From: Euphorbia lathyris
Lineage: Eukaryota > Streptophyta > Magnoliopsida > Malpighiales > Euphorbiaceae
Reading direction: 5' to 3'
Length of the DNA stretch: 64,000 nucleotides
Assembly (NCBI RefSeq): GCF_963576675.1
Contig: NC_088919.1
Coordinates: forward strand, 40,074,501-40,138,500
In this document: in pieces, positions 32,266 through 44,828 of the stretch
Position numbering within the stretch: position 1 is the stretch's first letter
How the letters are laid out: each line of letters begins with the position of its first letter
The notes under the pieces: generated by a model
The model's input: the letters and a program-made list of their open reading frames with translations, nothing else
The model's database searches: none
Told to the model about the DNA's origin: nothing
Program-made: the position numbers and the translations under genes

Positions 32266-35200
32266 ATGCAGGTAAGCCTGAGGTGTGCTGAGAAGTCAAA
32301 GATGTGGTATATTGACAGCGCATGCTCAAGGCACATGACTGGTGATGAAACTCGGTTCATCACGTTTGAGCGTAAACGAGGAGGAAGCGTAAGTTTTGGA
32401 GACAACAAAAAGGGTAAGATAGTAGGGTCAGGAACCATCGGAGGTAATCCTACTATTGAGTCAGTCTCCCTAGTCAGCGGACTCAAATATAACTTACTCA
32501 GCGTAGCTCAGCTATGTGACAATGGGAGAAAAGTTATATTTGATGCTACTGGATGTAAAATATACGAGGGAAAAACAAATGAGTTAATTTTAACTGCCCC
32601 TCGGATTGATAATGTCTTTATGCTAGACTTAGAGAAAAAGTTTTCAAAAACTGTATGCCTAGTTTCAAAGGAAGAAAAATCTTGGCTATGGCACAGGAGA
32701 CTTGGTCATGTAAGCATGGACCTCCTGGCCAAATTAGCAAGAAAGCAATTGGTTGAGGGACTGCCTGAACTTAGATTTGAAAAAGAGCAATTATGCCACG
32801 CTTGCCAAGCTGGAAAACAAACCAAACAATCTTTTCATAGCAAAAACATTGTCTCAACTAAGCGTCCGTTAGAATTACTACACTTGGATCTCTTCGGTCC
32901 AGTCCAGCCGCTGAGTCTGGGTGGAAGAAGATTTTCCTTGGTCATTGTAGATGACTTCTCTCGGTACACTTGGGTCATCTTGCTGAGTAGCAAGGATGAG
33001 ACCTTTGAGACATTTTCAAATTTGGTTAGAAAACTTGAAAATGATAAAGACCTAAAACTGGCTCACATCCGAAGTGATAATGGTGGAGAATTCAAAAACC
33101 AACAGTTTGTTGAATTCTGTGAAGCCAGCGACATTGACCATAACTTTTCTGCTCCTAGAACGCCTCAACAAAATGGGGTTGTTGAAAGGAAGAACAGAAC
33201 ACTGGTTGAAATAGCCAGGATAATGCTGAGTGAGCATAGGCTTCCAAAGTACTTTTGGGGAGAAGCTGTTAACACAGTGTGCTATATTCTTAATAGGGCT
33301 CTTGTTAGACCTATACTAAAGAAAACCCCCTACGAACTTTGGAAAGGACGAAAGCCCAACATTGGATACTTTCGTGCCTTTGGCTGTAAATGTTTTATTT
33401 TAAACACCAAAGATAGCCTAGCTAAGTTTGACTCAAAAGCTGATGAAGCTATCTTTTTAGGCTACTCAACAAACAGCAAAGCATACAGAGTTTTCAATAA
33501 ACGAACTCAAGTTTTAGAAGAGTCAGTACATGTTGAGTTCGACAAAACTAACCCTGCAGGAAGATATCTGACGCTGACCGAGGATGATCCACACTCAGCA
33601 GCCGCTTATCAAGATACAGCCGCTAAGTCATTCCCTCAAGGGCTGACCAAAGGTAAAAGTGAACCAAATATTGTTTTCACTGACCAGTCTTCACCTGCAG
33701 AGATTGTTGAAACACAGACAGCATAAGACATCAATCTACCCAAGGAGATAAGGATTCCAAGAGGGCACTCAGAGAGTGCAATCCTTGATGCCGCTGAGAA
33801 TACCCTGATGACAAGAAATCAACTTAGGAGATACCTCAGCAACGTGGCCTTCGTCTCAGTTCAGGAACCTAAGAACTTCGCTGATGCTGAGGAAGATGAA
33901 TTCTGGATGAGCGCAATGCAAGAGGAACTTGACCAATTCAGAAGAAACGATGTATGGGAGCTAGTGCCACATCCAAGGAGTCAAAAGACCATTGGAACAA
34001 GATGGGTCTTCCGCAATAAGCTGGATGAGCAAGGAAATGTAGTCAGGAACAAAGCAAGGCTTGTAGCTCAGGGCTATAGTCAGCAAGAAGGTATTGACTA
34101 CGGTGAGACCTTTGCCCTAGTGGCAAGGCTAGAGGCTATTAGAATTTTATGTGCATATGCATCTTACATGAACTTTAAACTGTTTCAAATGGATGTTAAG
34201 AGTGCATTCCTTAATGGAGTTATAAACGAGGAAGTTTATGTTAATCAACCTCTAGGGTTTGAGGATCCTAAATTCCCAAACCACGTTTATAAACTTAAAA
34301 AGGCTCTGTACGGCCTCAAGCAAGCACCACGTGCTTGGTATGAGAGGCTGACCAGTTTCCTACTGACTATAAACTATGTCAGGGGAAAAGCTGATACAAC
34401 CTTATTCATTAAGAGAAAGGGTAAAGATACCCTGCTGGCTCAAATATATGTTGATGATATTATTTTCGGTGCTACTAATGAGTCAATGTGTAAGGAATTT
34501 AGCAAGCAATGCAGATTGAGTTTGAAATGTCTATGATGGGAGAACTCAACTTCTTCCTTGGACTTCAAATCAAACAAGGAAAGAATGGCATCTTCATCAG
34601 TCAAGCTAAATATGCCAAGGAGATATTGAAGAAATATGATCTTGAAAATTGCAAGTCAATATCCACTCCTATGGGCACTGACACTGTCCTCTGCGCTGAT
34701 GAGAATGGTAAGTCGGTAGACAGCAAATTGTATCAAGGTATGATAGGCTCTCTACTTTACTTAACAGCAAGTAGACCGGACATTCAGTTCTCAGTATGCT
34801 ACTGTGCTAGATATCAATCTAACCCTAAGGAATCTCATTACATAGCTGTAAAAAGAATACTTAGATATTTGCAAAGCTCAGTGAACGCATGTTTATGGTA
34901 TCCCAACACTCATGGCTTTACACTCATTGGATACACTGACGCTGACTATGGTCGAGATAAGCTAGAACGGAAAAGCACCTCTAGAGGATGTCATTTCTTA
35001 GGAAGCTGTCTTGTATCCTGGTTCAGCAAGAAGCAGGCGTTAGTAGCCTTGTCTACCACTGAAGCTGAGTACATTGCTGCTGGTCACTGTGTTGCTCAAG
35101 TCCTATGGATTAAGCAACAGCTTGAAGACTATGGTGTTCAAACCAAGACAATTGAGGTCAAATGCGACAACAAAAGTGCAATTGATCTATCAAAGAACCT

Positions 35201-35393
35201 AATTCAACACAGCAGGATGAAGCATGTCAGCATAAGACATCACTTCATTAGAGACCATGTACTCAAGGGTGAGATAAAGCTGACCTATGTCCCAACGGAT
35301 GAGCAGCTTGCGGATATCTTCACAAAGCCACTGGCTCGTGAACAGTTCAGCATACTGAGAGAAGCCATTGGTATGTTTAATCCTCTTCAGTAA
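32266..35393 (+). pseudogene. Element D pol (protease-integrase-RT-RNase H), nearly intact
   Basis: The ATG at 32266 lies 6 bases after the gag stop, in a different frame. Protease 'DSACSRHMTG' is at residues 17-26, the integrase HHCC motif starts '[11 protein letters not shown]', and the catalytic D, D and E sit in 'HLDLFGPVQ', 'RSDNGGEF' and 'PQQNGVVERKN'. RT has 'KSAFLNG', '[14 protein letters not shown]' and '[10 protein letters not shown]' (about 34450). RNase H has 'TDADYGRDK', 'STTEAEYIAAG', 'KCDNKSAIDLSKN' and 'LADIFTKPLA'. Damage: TAA at 33724-33726 between integrase and RT, and a one-base deletion near 34505 shortly after YVDD. All catalytic residues look present. Confidence 0.92.
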
Positions 35394-35650
35394 ATTCATG
35401 TTCTAAAATGTAAATTTATGCTAAGTGAATTATTATGCTGAATAATTTATGCAAATGCATGCTGAGTGATTGTTATGCTGAGTACTTAACGCAAAATACA
35501 TATCAATACTGAGTAAATATGCACACCGAGTAGTAATCTCAAACTGAGAAATCATCCTTTCATATACTACTGACCACTCAGAATATAAAACGCTTAATAT
35601 TCTAAACGCTGAGTGTTAGATCCGTTGCATTAAATGCAAAAGCACGCGAA

Positions 35651-35774
35651 TAGCCACCTAGGATGACGTATGTGCCGAATGTGTCATAAAAGCCAGGATC
35701 TTTGTCGGTTGACAATCCCAAGGCAAAACTGACACATGGATTCGATAAGATCCACACTTCATCGCTATAAATAA
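35651..35774 (+). promoter_or_regulatory. Putative internal promoter before ORF2 of element D
   Basis: The 485-bp non-coding gap after pol has the same 20-bp block as element A (35651-35670, including TGACGTA) and TATAAATAA at 35766-35774, 113 bp before the ORF2 ATG at 35879. TTTACACTT and CTCTCTCTCTAAG lie downstream, as in A. The rest of the gap has diverged much more between A and D, so these elements may be kept by selection. The promoter reading is inference. Confidence 0.45.
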
Positions 35775-35878
35775 TGGGTAAATCCCCATTTTTTATTTTC
35801 TTTACACTTACCGAATTCTCTGGCAAAGCATTCTCTCTCTCTAAGACTCTCAAAGCTTCCCAATCCTTTTCTGAAACA

Positions 35879-38773
35879 ATGACTAGAGTTTCCGTAAACA
35901 TCTCCGGTGCCGGTCACCCTAAGACCAGCTCCGATGAACCCTCCAGGCAAACTACTGTGCCTGAAACCACCAAGGTCACTACGCCGAGCAAAGGCAAAGC
36001 TGGCCAAGCTACCTCAACTAAGGGTAAACCGACCAAGGCCAGAACCTATACCAAGGTATTTGAAGACATTAGCGAATGGAAAGTAGACTTCTCACGATGG
36101 GTTTCTGAGGCCTTCGTGACATCCGAGCAACCCTTCTACGAATGGATATCGAAGAATGGCTGGACAGAGCTGTTCTCCATTAGAGATCACACCTATCCTG
36201 ACCTAGTAAGGGAGTTCTACCACAATCTCCGAGTTGCTGATGATAACCAGGACTATCTGGTAACTGTGGTAAAGGAAAAGACCATTTTCATAAACCCTAC
36301 TTATCTCGCTAACTTGCTGAAGTTAAAGAATGAGGGAATAAAACTGAGGCGATTTAGAGATCACGAAGGAACTGGGTACGATACCACCTTCTGTAAGCCC
36401 GCTGGCCACTCTGGAGAAGTCTCAAGCACCTCAATGGGTCAGCATCAAAAGATGGCTCACTATCTACTGACCTTCTTCATTTATCCCAAGATCAACTACA
36501 CTACCTCAGCAACGAATTTTGAGCAATGCTTCATATGGCATATGCTGACCTACAAGCCGATCAACCTGCCAGTATTCTTGATTGCTTGCTTCCAAAGGAG
36601 CACTGGAACTCTCAGGCTGGGATCGCTCATCACCAGAATCCTCCTAGATCATCAAATTGATCTATCTGAGGAAACTAAGGCTAGAGGATCTGAGATAACC
36701 GTGGCTTCACTGAGGGCTTTGAAGTTCAATCAGCCACTAAAGAAAGGAAAAGCTGCTGCTGAACAACAAGCTGAGGAAACAGCTCCAAAGCAAAGCCAAA
36801 GGACAAAGGCTCCAGCTGCCCGCAAGAGGAAAGCTGCTGGGACTCCTTCAAAGAAGGCTGAGCCTCAGGCCAAGAAGCCGAAGTCAGCTGCTGAACTAGG
36901 TCAAGAGAGACCTAAGTCAGCTGAGAAAAGGAGCAGGCAAGATGAGCCTGAAATTAAGGAAAGAACAAATGCTGATCAACAACCTCAAAAGAAGCAGAAG
37001 TCTTCTACACTGACTCCTATTGATGCTATTCCTACTGACGTCGTTGTTCCTGGTGATTCTCACTACACACAGTGTCTAGGAACTGTAGCTGAGCATCAAG
37101 AAGATGATGTGCATCTGGACGATCAGTTCATTGCACAAGTTGAGGAAGAGTTAGATGGCGATAGTGAAGAAGATGAAGAACAAGAAGAAGAAAGCGGTCA
37201 GGATGACGCTGAGGACACTGAGGAGACAGCTAGTGAGATTGGAGCTGAGCCAACCAATACTGAATTGGCTGCTGGAAATGATCAAGAACCTGACCAATCC
37301 AATGTTATCAAGAACAAGAACAAGCTGACCAGCTTAATGCTGATCAAGGGGAAACTTCTCCCTCTCACTCAGGAGAATCTATACAAGCTGACACTCCTCC
37401 TCCAAGAAGAAGATTAATCAAGGCAAGTCAGAAGTCTGTCATTGACCCTCCTGTTCAGAAACCAACGATCCCTGACTTTGTTATACAGAAGCCGACCCAA
37501 GACCCTTCTAAACTCAAGCTGAAATTTTTCAGAAAACAACCATCTTCTACTCCATCGGCCTCCCTTGAAAAGCAAGCCTCTGTTTCTTCACCAAAGGAAC
37601 ACGCCGACTTGAATGCTTCTGCTAACTCTACAAGCCAACTAGAGCCAATTCTCGTCAATGCTATTACAACAAGCATTGTGCTGACTCAGGACATTCCTGC
37701 TCCAGTTAGCACAGACAACATTCGGATTACTTCTTCTCCAATCAACACTTCTGCCGATCAATCAGCTTTACCTGAGACTCAAGTGCAGATTGGAAACACA
37801 CTTCCAGTCACTGACCATGTTATTCCACTGACTCCTCTTCCAACCGGTTAAACTGAGGAAACCAGGCAAGTTCATGAAGGCTCTCTCAGCTACTTACATG
37901 CCACCGAGTCTGGAAAAAGAATCATCGACTCGGTGCAAACATTAATCAAAGACCTTCATCAAACCACTCCACCTGCTGCCGGGTCTTCTACTGTTGAGAC
38001 AACTCAGCTCTCCCAAGTAACCCAGCTTCTCAATGAAGTTAAGGGATTCAAGGATTTGCTGAGTGTCATAGTCTCCTTTCAAGCACAGCAACCTAAGCAG
38101 GATTCCATCACAAAGCTGGCTGAGCTCCAGCTGACAATTGTTCAACATCTTAATTCTCTTCAAGGTCAAGTTCAGACCCTGTCAGCTGCGAACACGCGAT
38201 ATGCCACTTCTGATGAAGTTAAAATGCTCTTTGCTCAGCTTCACACCGAGCAAATCAAGACCAATGAGCAAATGGTCTCATATTCTCAATGCTCAGTGGA
38301 GCAAATTGGAGAGGCTGTTCGATTGTTGAACTTGAACAAACAAGAGATGGACACTGACGCCATGAAGCAAAATGAAATACTGTCTATCACCAGACAAACC
38401 TTCAACCATGTACGTCACAACAACATTCAGCGTCAATACTACGACACATCCTTACTGAAGACTTTTCATCAAGTCGTTGCTGGTTTGACCGATGCACTTA
38501 CCTGGATAGGTAAATCTCAAGCCTTCATAGTAAGCATGATCAGCGTTGCTGAACTCAATATACCCGCCGAAGGTATCAGATGATGGAGTTGCTATTTTTG
38601 ACGGTGTCAATGAAAGCGCCGATAGACTTAAGGCGTTGTCCACGGAACTGACCAGAGCCGTCCTTACCGACGCCTTTAGGATTCCTCCTCCCGATGCTGA
38701 CAAAACGGGGGAGAAAGAACAAGCTAGAACACAGCATGAGCATAGTCAGTCTAAGCAAAAGAAAAAGAAATAG
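35879..38773 (+). pseudogene. Element D ORF2 (envelope-like), lightly damaged
   Basis: The start chosen is ATG 35879, which aligns with A's start at 12257; an upstream in-frame ATG at 35774 overlaps the TATA box and is unlikely. The N-terminal domain (about residues 45-275) has 'FYEWISKNGWTELFS', 'REFYHNLRVADDNQDY' and 'FEQCFIWHMLTYKP' and resembles the 'putative plant transposon protein' domain. A lysine/alanine-rich basic region, an acidic run ('DSEEDEEQEEESGQDD') and a predicted coiled coil ('VTQLLNEVKGFKDLL') follow. Damage: frameshift near 37315, TAA at 37849-37851, frameshift near 38565. No convincing transmembrane helix is seen, so an envelope function is unsupported. Its role is unknown. 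Confidence 0.82.
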
Positions 38774-39319
38774 AAATTAGGCTAGCTCAGTTATGCTAAG
38801 TTTGTAGTCTCTATGTTTATGCTTTTCTTTTGTTGTATACGCTGACTACTTCTAGTAATATCAATACTTGCATCTTTTATCCAAAAACTGAGTTATGAGT
38901 TATTATATACGATGCTGAGTATTAAGTTATTATGTATCTTCAATTACATCAACTATGTTTAATGCTTATAAAACTTGTTGATTGTACCCAATGCTGATAA
39001 CATGTTTGACATTGACTTGTATGTTTATATAACATTGTCTTATAAAACTCATTGAACAACAAATTACTCAGCGCCCTCTGAATGCTATAACTTCCGTTTA
39101 AACACTGAGAAAAATAGAATATGTTCCATGAGCTGACCTATATCTGTAAACTGACCTTAGACTTACTCGATTAAACCTTCAAATGTTTAGAATAAAACTA
39201 AGTCAGTAGCTCAACCCTGACGGGGGAGTTTGCTAAGTTATATAAGGTCAACTATCATGGGGGAGCTCAATACTGAGTTCTTCGCTGAATAGTTTTGCCA
39301 ACATCAAAATGGGGGAGTT
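38774..39319 (+). other. Element D 3' untranslated region and polypurine tract
   Basis: A non-coding stretch ending in AAAATGGGGGAGTT (39306-39319), the polypurine tract next to the 3' LTR. A second GACGGGGGAG run lies near 39221. CTGAC/CTGAG pentamers on either strand occur 11 times in 546 bp by my count. Confidence 0.85.
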
Positions 39320-40659
39320 TGTTGAAACACCTTTCCACATAATTTTGATTTGACAAAATTGTTTAAGTGTAATTAAAAACTTATTCTAAACACACTAAGT
39401 TTAAATGCTTTGATTTATTCTACTAATGTGTTTGTTCAATGTTGAGTTAAATTGTTTATAAGATACAAAGATTAAAAGGCCCAAAGCCCAATACGGAAGT
39501 CAAAGCCCAAGTCAAACAGTTTAAGGCAACTCGGCCCGCGTATGTCAAAACGCTGTCGTTATGTACAAAACGCAACTCAGCGGAAGAAGGATCTAGAAGA
39601 CCTTCGTGGAACAACTTCGGGACGAAGCTGCTGAGTTGATTCGACAAAGAGTACAAGACAGCAGCTGGCTAAGAACAACTTCCAGACAAAGTGTTTCCAC
39701 TTTGGGTAAAGTTCAGAAGACACAGAATGCTGTCTAGTTGACATTACCATAAATGGAGAGACATTCTGCCGAGCTGACCAAAAGCTGACCGAGGACAGAA
39801 GATACTCAAATCTGATTGGCCGAGAGCTCTGAACAAGACATGATGACAACGACAGGAAGCCGTTTCCCTCCAACGGTTATTTCGAAATTCGAAATGACCG
39901 ACACCTCAGACGTCTCTATAAATAGAGCCATTCAGTTGCTTCATTCAACACAGAACTTGATCAAGCCATTACGCTGACCAAATTTCTACGCAAAGTTCTG
40001 CAAGAAAAAGCAAAGCAATCTTACACTAAATTTCATATCTTTTTGTGTAAAAGTCTAGAGTGATTATTCAATCATCTAAGGTGTCTTAGCAATCATTGTT
40101 TAGGACAAACACCTATCATTTCTAGAGATTAGAAAGGAGAGGCTGAGTACTCGGTTATAGTACTCAGCGAGAGATTAGGATTGAGTAGAGGTATAGAGGA
40201 AGGTACTCTTGTTATACTCAGTTGCTAAGATTGTAAAAGGTTTGATGCTCTACCGTTAAAGAGCTCAGTAGAGAATTCGAAATCTCGGAACGTGTTCCAG
40301 GGACAGGACGTAGGCTTGGAGGCCGAACCTGGATAAATCTGCTGAGTAACATATTTCTAACCTTTAACTCCTTTATATATTTATTGCTTGCTTAAACAAA
40401 AACTGACCAAGTAAAGAGGTCAAGCTGAGTTGTGCGCATTGAATATCTGAGCTCAGGAATAGACTCTAAGTGCTATCTCTTGACTCAAGTAAAGAAACTG
40501 ACCTTGTCACCAGTTGACTAAGCCAGTATCTTGCTATTCACTCAGCGCCGCTGTCCAAACCTTTTTCTCACGAAAAAGAAGTCTGCCCTAGCTTAAAAAT
40601 TTTAAATAGTTCCTAACCCCCCCTTGGAACTATACTTGTAACGTTATAAGGGACCAACA
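39320..40659 (+). repeat. Element D 3' LTR
   Basis: It starts TGTTGAAACACC and ends GGGACCAACA, followed by the ATATC target duplication. TATAAATA is at 39917-39924. Confidence 0.95.
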
Positions 40660-42747
40660 ATATCATCTAAGAAGGGAAAGAAAATGTTGGTGAAACCAAC
40701 TGACCGAACTCGACAAGACAAAAAGCGGAAAGATGACCAGTCAGCAAAGGATGTCAACACAGCCCCGAAGAAGCTGAGAATAATATCCAGTGCTAAAAAC
40801 GTTGATGCTGAGCAAGGTCAGCAGGTACCTAAGTCAGCAGAGAAAAGGCCAGTTGAGCCTGAGGAAGTCGAAAGTGAGGAAATCCCAGAGACACCTCTGA
40901 GAAAGAAAAAGAAAGTATCTGGACTAACCCAGATCGATGCACTGCCTCTTGATTATGTAATCTCTGAAGATTCACACTTTGTGAGAAGTCAAGAGACTGA
41001 TCTTGAGAAAACCCCTACTGACCAGGAAGATGAATTGGGAGATTTTGGAGGTCAGTTTGAAACTGAGAAAACAGCTAATGATGAGCAAGATAAGGATGTT
41101 GTTGAGCAAACTAAGTCAGTTGATGTTGAGCCAACTGAATAATAAACTGACCAAGCAGTGAGAGTTCAAGCTGTGAGGAGTCTTAATGCTGCCCTAGGGC
41201 TCAATTCTTCATCTGAGTCTCTTGACTCAATTGTTGCTGACCCCTCACCTCCAACTAAAACGGTCAGTTCTGAAAAGCGTTGCAAACGCAAAGCTCACAA
41301 GTTCAACTCCCTAGACCTATTGGTTGATTCTCCACTGAGAGAACCAATCACTGACCTAACTGGACTTCAGTACGAATTCTTCTCCTCCGTCATCGAGCCA
41401 ACTCCAGATAAATTCACACAAAAGCAAGCCTCTGTTACTCATACTGAGGAACAAGCCAAGACTCCTGAAAATCCAATCTCTGCCGAGCAAGAGCTCGAAG
41501 TTCAAGCCGCTCAAGAAGGTGAGCGAGCAAAGGAAAATCCTGTTCAAGTAAGCTCTGAAGTGTCTCCTCCTGCACCAACTCAACTTCAGACTGATACTGA
41601 GCAGGTCAACATCTCTGCCAATCCACCTCTTCCTAACTCAGTATCGCAGAATGTTGAACAGTCAGGTCTTGGTGCTGACTTAAATAAAAGTCCAGCTACC
41701 GACCAAGCTGGCCCATCTGGTTCTGGAAAACAACCTACTCCTCCACCATCTGGTTCTACTCAAATTCCGGCCGTTGAGCACAATCCTGAGACAACTTATG
41801 CTTACCTACATGCAACTGAGTCTGGGCGCAGAATCATTGATTCAGCTCAATCCCTACTCCAGGATTTTAACCAATCTCATGCCGATGCTGCTGGGTCTGT
41901 TAATGTTGAGTCAGCACAACTTTCTTCTGTCATTCAGCTCCTGAACGAGATCAAGGGTCTCAAAGATCTTGTGAGTGTCATGACCACCCTTCAATCTCGA
42001 CAACCCAAGCAAGACTCAATAGTGAAGCTGGCTAAACTCCAGTTAATGATGGTGAACCACCTGGATTCCCTCCAAGGATAAATCCACAATCTGTCAGCTG
42101 TGAACTCGGCATATGCAACTTCTGCTGAGCTAAATCAACACTTCACCAAGCTAAACTCTTAGCTGATCGGTGCTCGTGATTTAATTTCCTCCTCTTCCCA
42201 GTGTTCCATCGAGAAAATTGGCGAAGCCATCCGTCTACTCAACTTGAGCAAAGAAGAGATGGATACTGACCTGGTGAAGACGAATGAAATTCTGCAATAC
42301 TCGCAGGCCACATTCAAACACGTCCGCTATACCAATGCTCAACGTCAGTTTTACGATTCGGCTTTGCTCAAAATGTATCATCAAGCTTATGCTAGGATGA
42401 CTGACACGATCACCTGGATCGGGAAATCACAAGAATATCTTCTCAGTATGCTTAGTGCATCCATTTAAGTCCCCGGCTCCGTTATAGACGATGGTGTTCC
42501 TGTTTTCGATGGTCTCAGGGAGAGCATGAAACAACTTAAGGCGTACTCAGTGAAATTGACTCATGCTGTTCTTAATGACACCTTCGCTCCTCCTCAGCCC
42601 GATGCTGGCAAAACGGGGGAGAAAGACCATACTGATGGAACTCAGCAAAACTTGGGGGAAGCATCCGGCAGTCAGCAACAAAGAACTGCCAAAGCAAAAG
42701 GCAAAGTTAATCCTGCTCACCAAGCTCAAGTCAACAGGAAGAAATAA
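40660..42747 (+). pseudogene. Element A ORF2, last part
   Basis: After the D target duplication (40660-40664) the frame resumes and can be followed to 42747 without a frameshift. Stops occur at 41140-41145 (two TAA in a row), 42079-42081, 42160-42162 and 42466-42468. It encodes a basic/acidic low-complexity region, then 'YAYLHATESGRRIIDS' and a coiled-coil-like stretch ('IQLLNEIKGLKDLVSV'), ending in a lysine-rich tail. The corresponding parts of D are 36750-38773. Confidence 0.85.
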
Positions 42748-43336
42748 GACTGTCTAGTTTTAGCACTTGACTTGTAATTTATCTGGCATGTTCTTTCATA
42801 TTTTGTATGCTGACAATCTATCTATTTTAAAGCATCTTTTCATTTAAACTGACTCATCTATATGCGATGCTTACTTGTTGTGCTATATGCTGAACTATCT
42901 TAAAAGAACAAACACACTAAAATTAAAAGGGAACATGCATGAGAAAAATTCTCAACACACACTTGCTCTGATACATGAATACATTTGCTCTGATACATGA
43001 ATACATTTGCTCTAATACATGAATCCATATATGTAATCTCTCTGATACCTAAACTGACCGTGTATCAAACTGAGTAAATATATGTTCCAAGTATTTAACT
43101 CTTCTGAAAGCTGACCTAGGCTCATCTGAATTAGATCTTGGAAGGTCTAGAATTGAACTAAGTCAGTATAGGCATGTCCTACCTTTTACTCGATTAAATC
43201 TTAGAAGGTTTAGAGTTAAGATAATGGATGCAACCCTTACAGGGGAGTAATTTCAGAAGAATGAAAGGTAATCATGGGAAATTTCAAAACTGAGTTCCAT
43301 AACTAAATATTTTGCCAACATCAAAATGGGGGAGTT
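42748..43336 (+). other. Element A 3' untranslated region with short repeat and polypurine tract
   Basis: Non-coding. A 22-bp unit (TTTGCTCTGATACATGAATA) is repeated about three times at 42962-43026. The polypurine tract AAAATGGGGGAGTT (43323-43336) matches D's exactly. Confidence 0.85.
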
Positions 43337-44828
43337 TGTTGAAACACCTTTCCACATAATTTTGATTTGACAAAATGATTTAAGTTAATCCATGATTAAG
43401 ACAATTAAATTTAAGTGCTTTGATTTAATTATACTAATGGGTTTGTTCAATGTTAAGTATAAAAATATTTATAAGAACAGGAATCAAGTAAGACAGAACT
43501 CAGTCAGTATGATAACATAACACGGGCTGAGTAAAGAATAACTCAGTACGAAAGAAGGAAAAGTCTTCTTCAGTATCGAAGCCTACAAATGAAACTAATC
43601 ACAGAAGCTGAGTAGAAAGCAACTCAACATGAAAGAAGAGAAGTCTTCTTCGAAACTATATCTTGTAGAACGAAGCTGACCGTGGAAGCTGAGTGAAAAA
43701 GCAACTCAGTATCGGAAATAGCAACGATCAAAGATAATGGCTATCAAAGTCAAGCTGTGTGTTTTTCAGGACAGCACCAATGATCCGTTTGCTAAAAGAC
43801 AAGATCCGATAAAGATCTGCGCTAAATCAGAAAGCTTTGGAAATATGCATGGATACAGTTTCGAGATGCATGGGTCAACTGTCCGCTAGCTAAAAGACGA
43901 AATCTGTGCTAGAAGACAAACCTGCGAGAAGAAGACAAAGCCTGGTGCCTGCCGAATTCAGACGATAGGATTGGCCTGCAAATCTGAAGCTGACCAGAAC
44001 AATGACGCAAGCAAAGAGCCGTTTGAATTCAACGGATAGATCCGAATTCAAATGATTGTGTCTTCAGATTTCTACTATAAAAGGACAAGTACACTTCTTG
44101 GATCCTTTACCGAAAATACAAGAGAAAAAGAGCATACAAAGCACATCAAAACAAGAAAAAGATCTTACACCAAATTTCCATTTCTGTGTAAAAGCTAGAT
44201 TGATTTTGTAATCATCTAAAGTGTTCTTTGTCTGAAAAAGAACAAGTTTGTATCAATTGTAAAATTGAGAGAGTTGTGTTGAGCACTCGGTTTTAAGTAC
44301 TCAGCGGTAGAGAAATCTAAGTGTTCGGTTATAGCACTTAGTAGGAGTTGAGTAGACGAATAGAGGACGGTACTCTTGCATATTCAACTGCCTTGTAAAT
44401 GGTTTGTGCTCTACCTTTAAAGAGCCCAATATTGGATTGAAAAAGCCCGGAGGGATTCTGGGGACTGGACGTAGGCGGAGAGGCCGAACCAGGATAAGTC
44501 ATGCTGAGTAACTTCTAACTCTCTCTCTCAATATATATCTGTATGTGTTGCTTGCTATATTTACTCAGTATATAAATTGTTTAAGCTGACACTGAGTAAA
44601 TCAGAGTGCTAAGTTGGAAGCTGACCACAAAAGTGTCATTTTCCAACTCGCAAGTAAAACAGTTCTAGTCAGTATCTGACTAAAGTCGTCTTACACCTCA
44701 CCCGACCGTGCTGACCAAAACTGAGCTGTGAAACTCAAAGAATTATATTAATTCAACATAATTAAAACGAAAAAGTTATATTAGTTCCTAACCCCCCCCC
44801 CCTTGGAACTAATTACACGGGACCAACA
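43337..44828 (+). repeat. Element A 3' LTR, complete
   Basis: 1492 bp, from TGTTGAAACACC to GGGACCAACA. It shares its first 40 bp and its C-run end with D's LTR but differs in between, so A belongs to a sister subfamily. TATAAAA lies near 44076. No matching target duplication can be tested because the left end of A is not in the window. Confidence 0.93.

Larger units (their letters stand above)
29114..40659 (+). mobile_element. Element D: SIRE-like copia, structurally complete
   Basis: It is 11,546 bp with both LTRs (1342 and 1340 bp), primer site, gag, pol, ORF2, polypurine tract and a perfect 5-bp target duplication ATATC (29109-29113 and 40660-40664). The LTRs differ at roughly 20 sites by eye (about 1.5%), so insertion is fairly recent. 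Gag, pol and ORF2 each carry at least one stop or frameshift. It is the best reference in the window for reading A and B. Confidence 0.95.
5889..44828 (+). mobile_element. Element A: SIRE/Maximus-like Ty1-copia, decayed, interrupted by B(+C) and D
   Basis: The order is partial 5' LTR, primer site, gag, protease-integrase-RT-RNase H, a second (envelope-like) ORF2, polypurine tract, 3' LTR. Copia gene order plus an extra ORF after RNase H marks the SIRE/Maximus lineage. The element's own sequence is 5889-13046, 28928-29113 and 40660-44828. The left part of its 5' LTR (about 604 bp, matching 43337-43940) is missing at 5889, either displaced to the left by the gypsy insertion or deleted. Coding regions have several stops and frameshifts, so A is dead. 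About 28 differences by eye between the shared 0.87 kb of its LTRs make it older than D. Confidence 0.9.

Noticed and set aside
35774..35878. Upstream in-frame ATG as the start of D ORF2
   Set aside because: It overlaps the TATA box and is not matched in A, whose start aligns with 35879.
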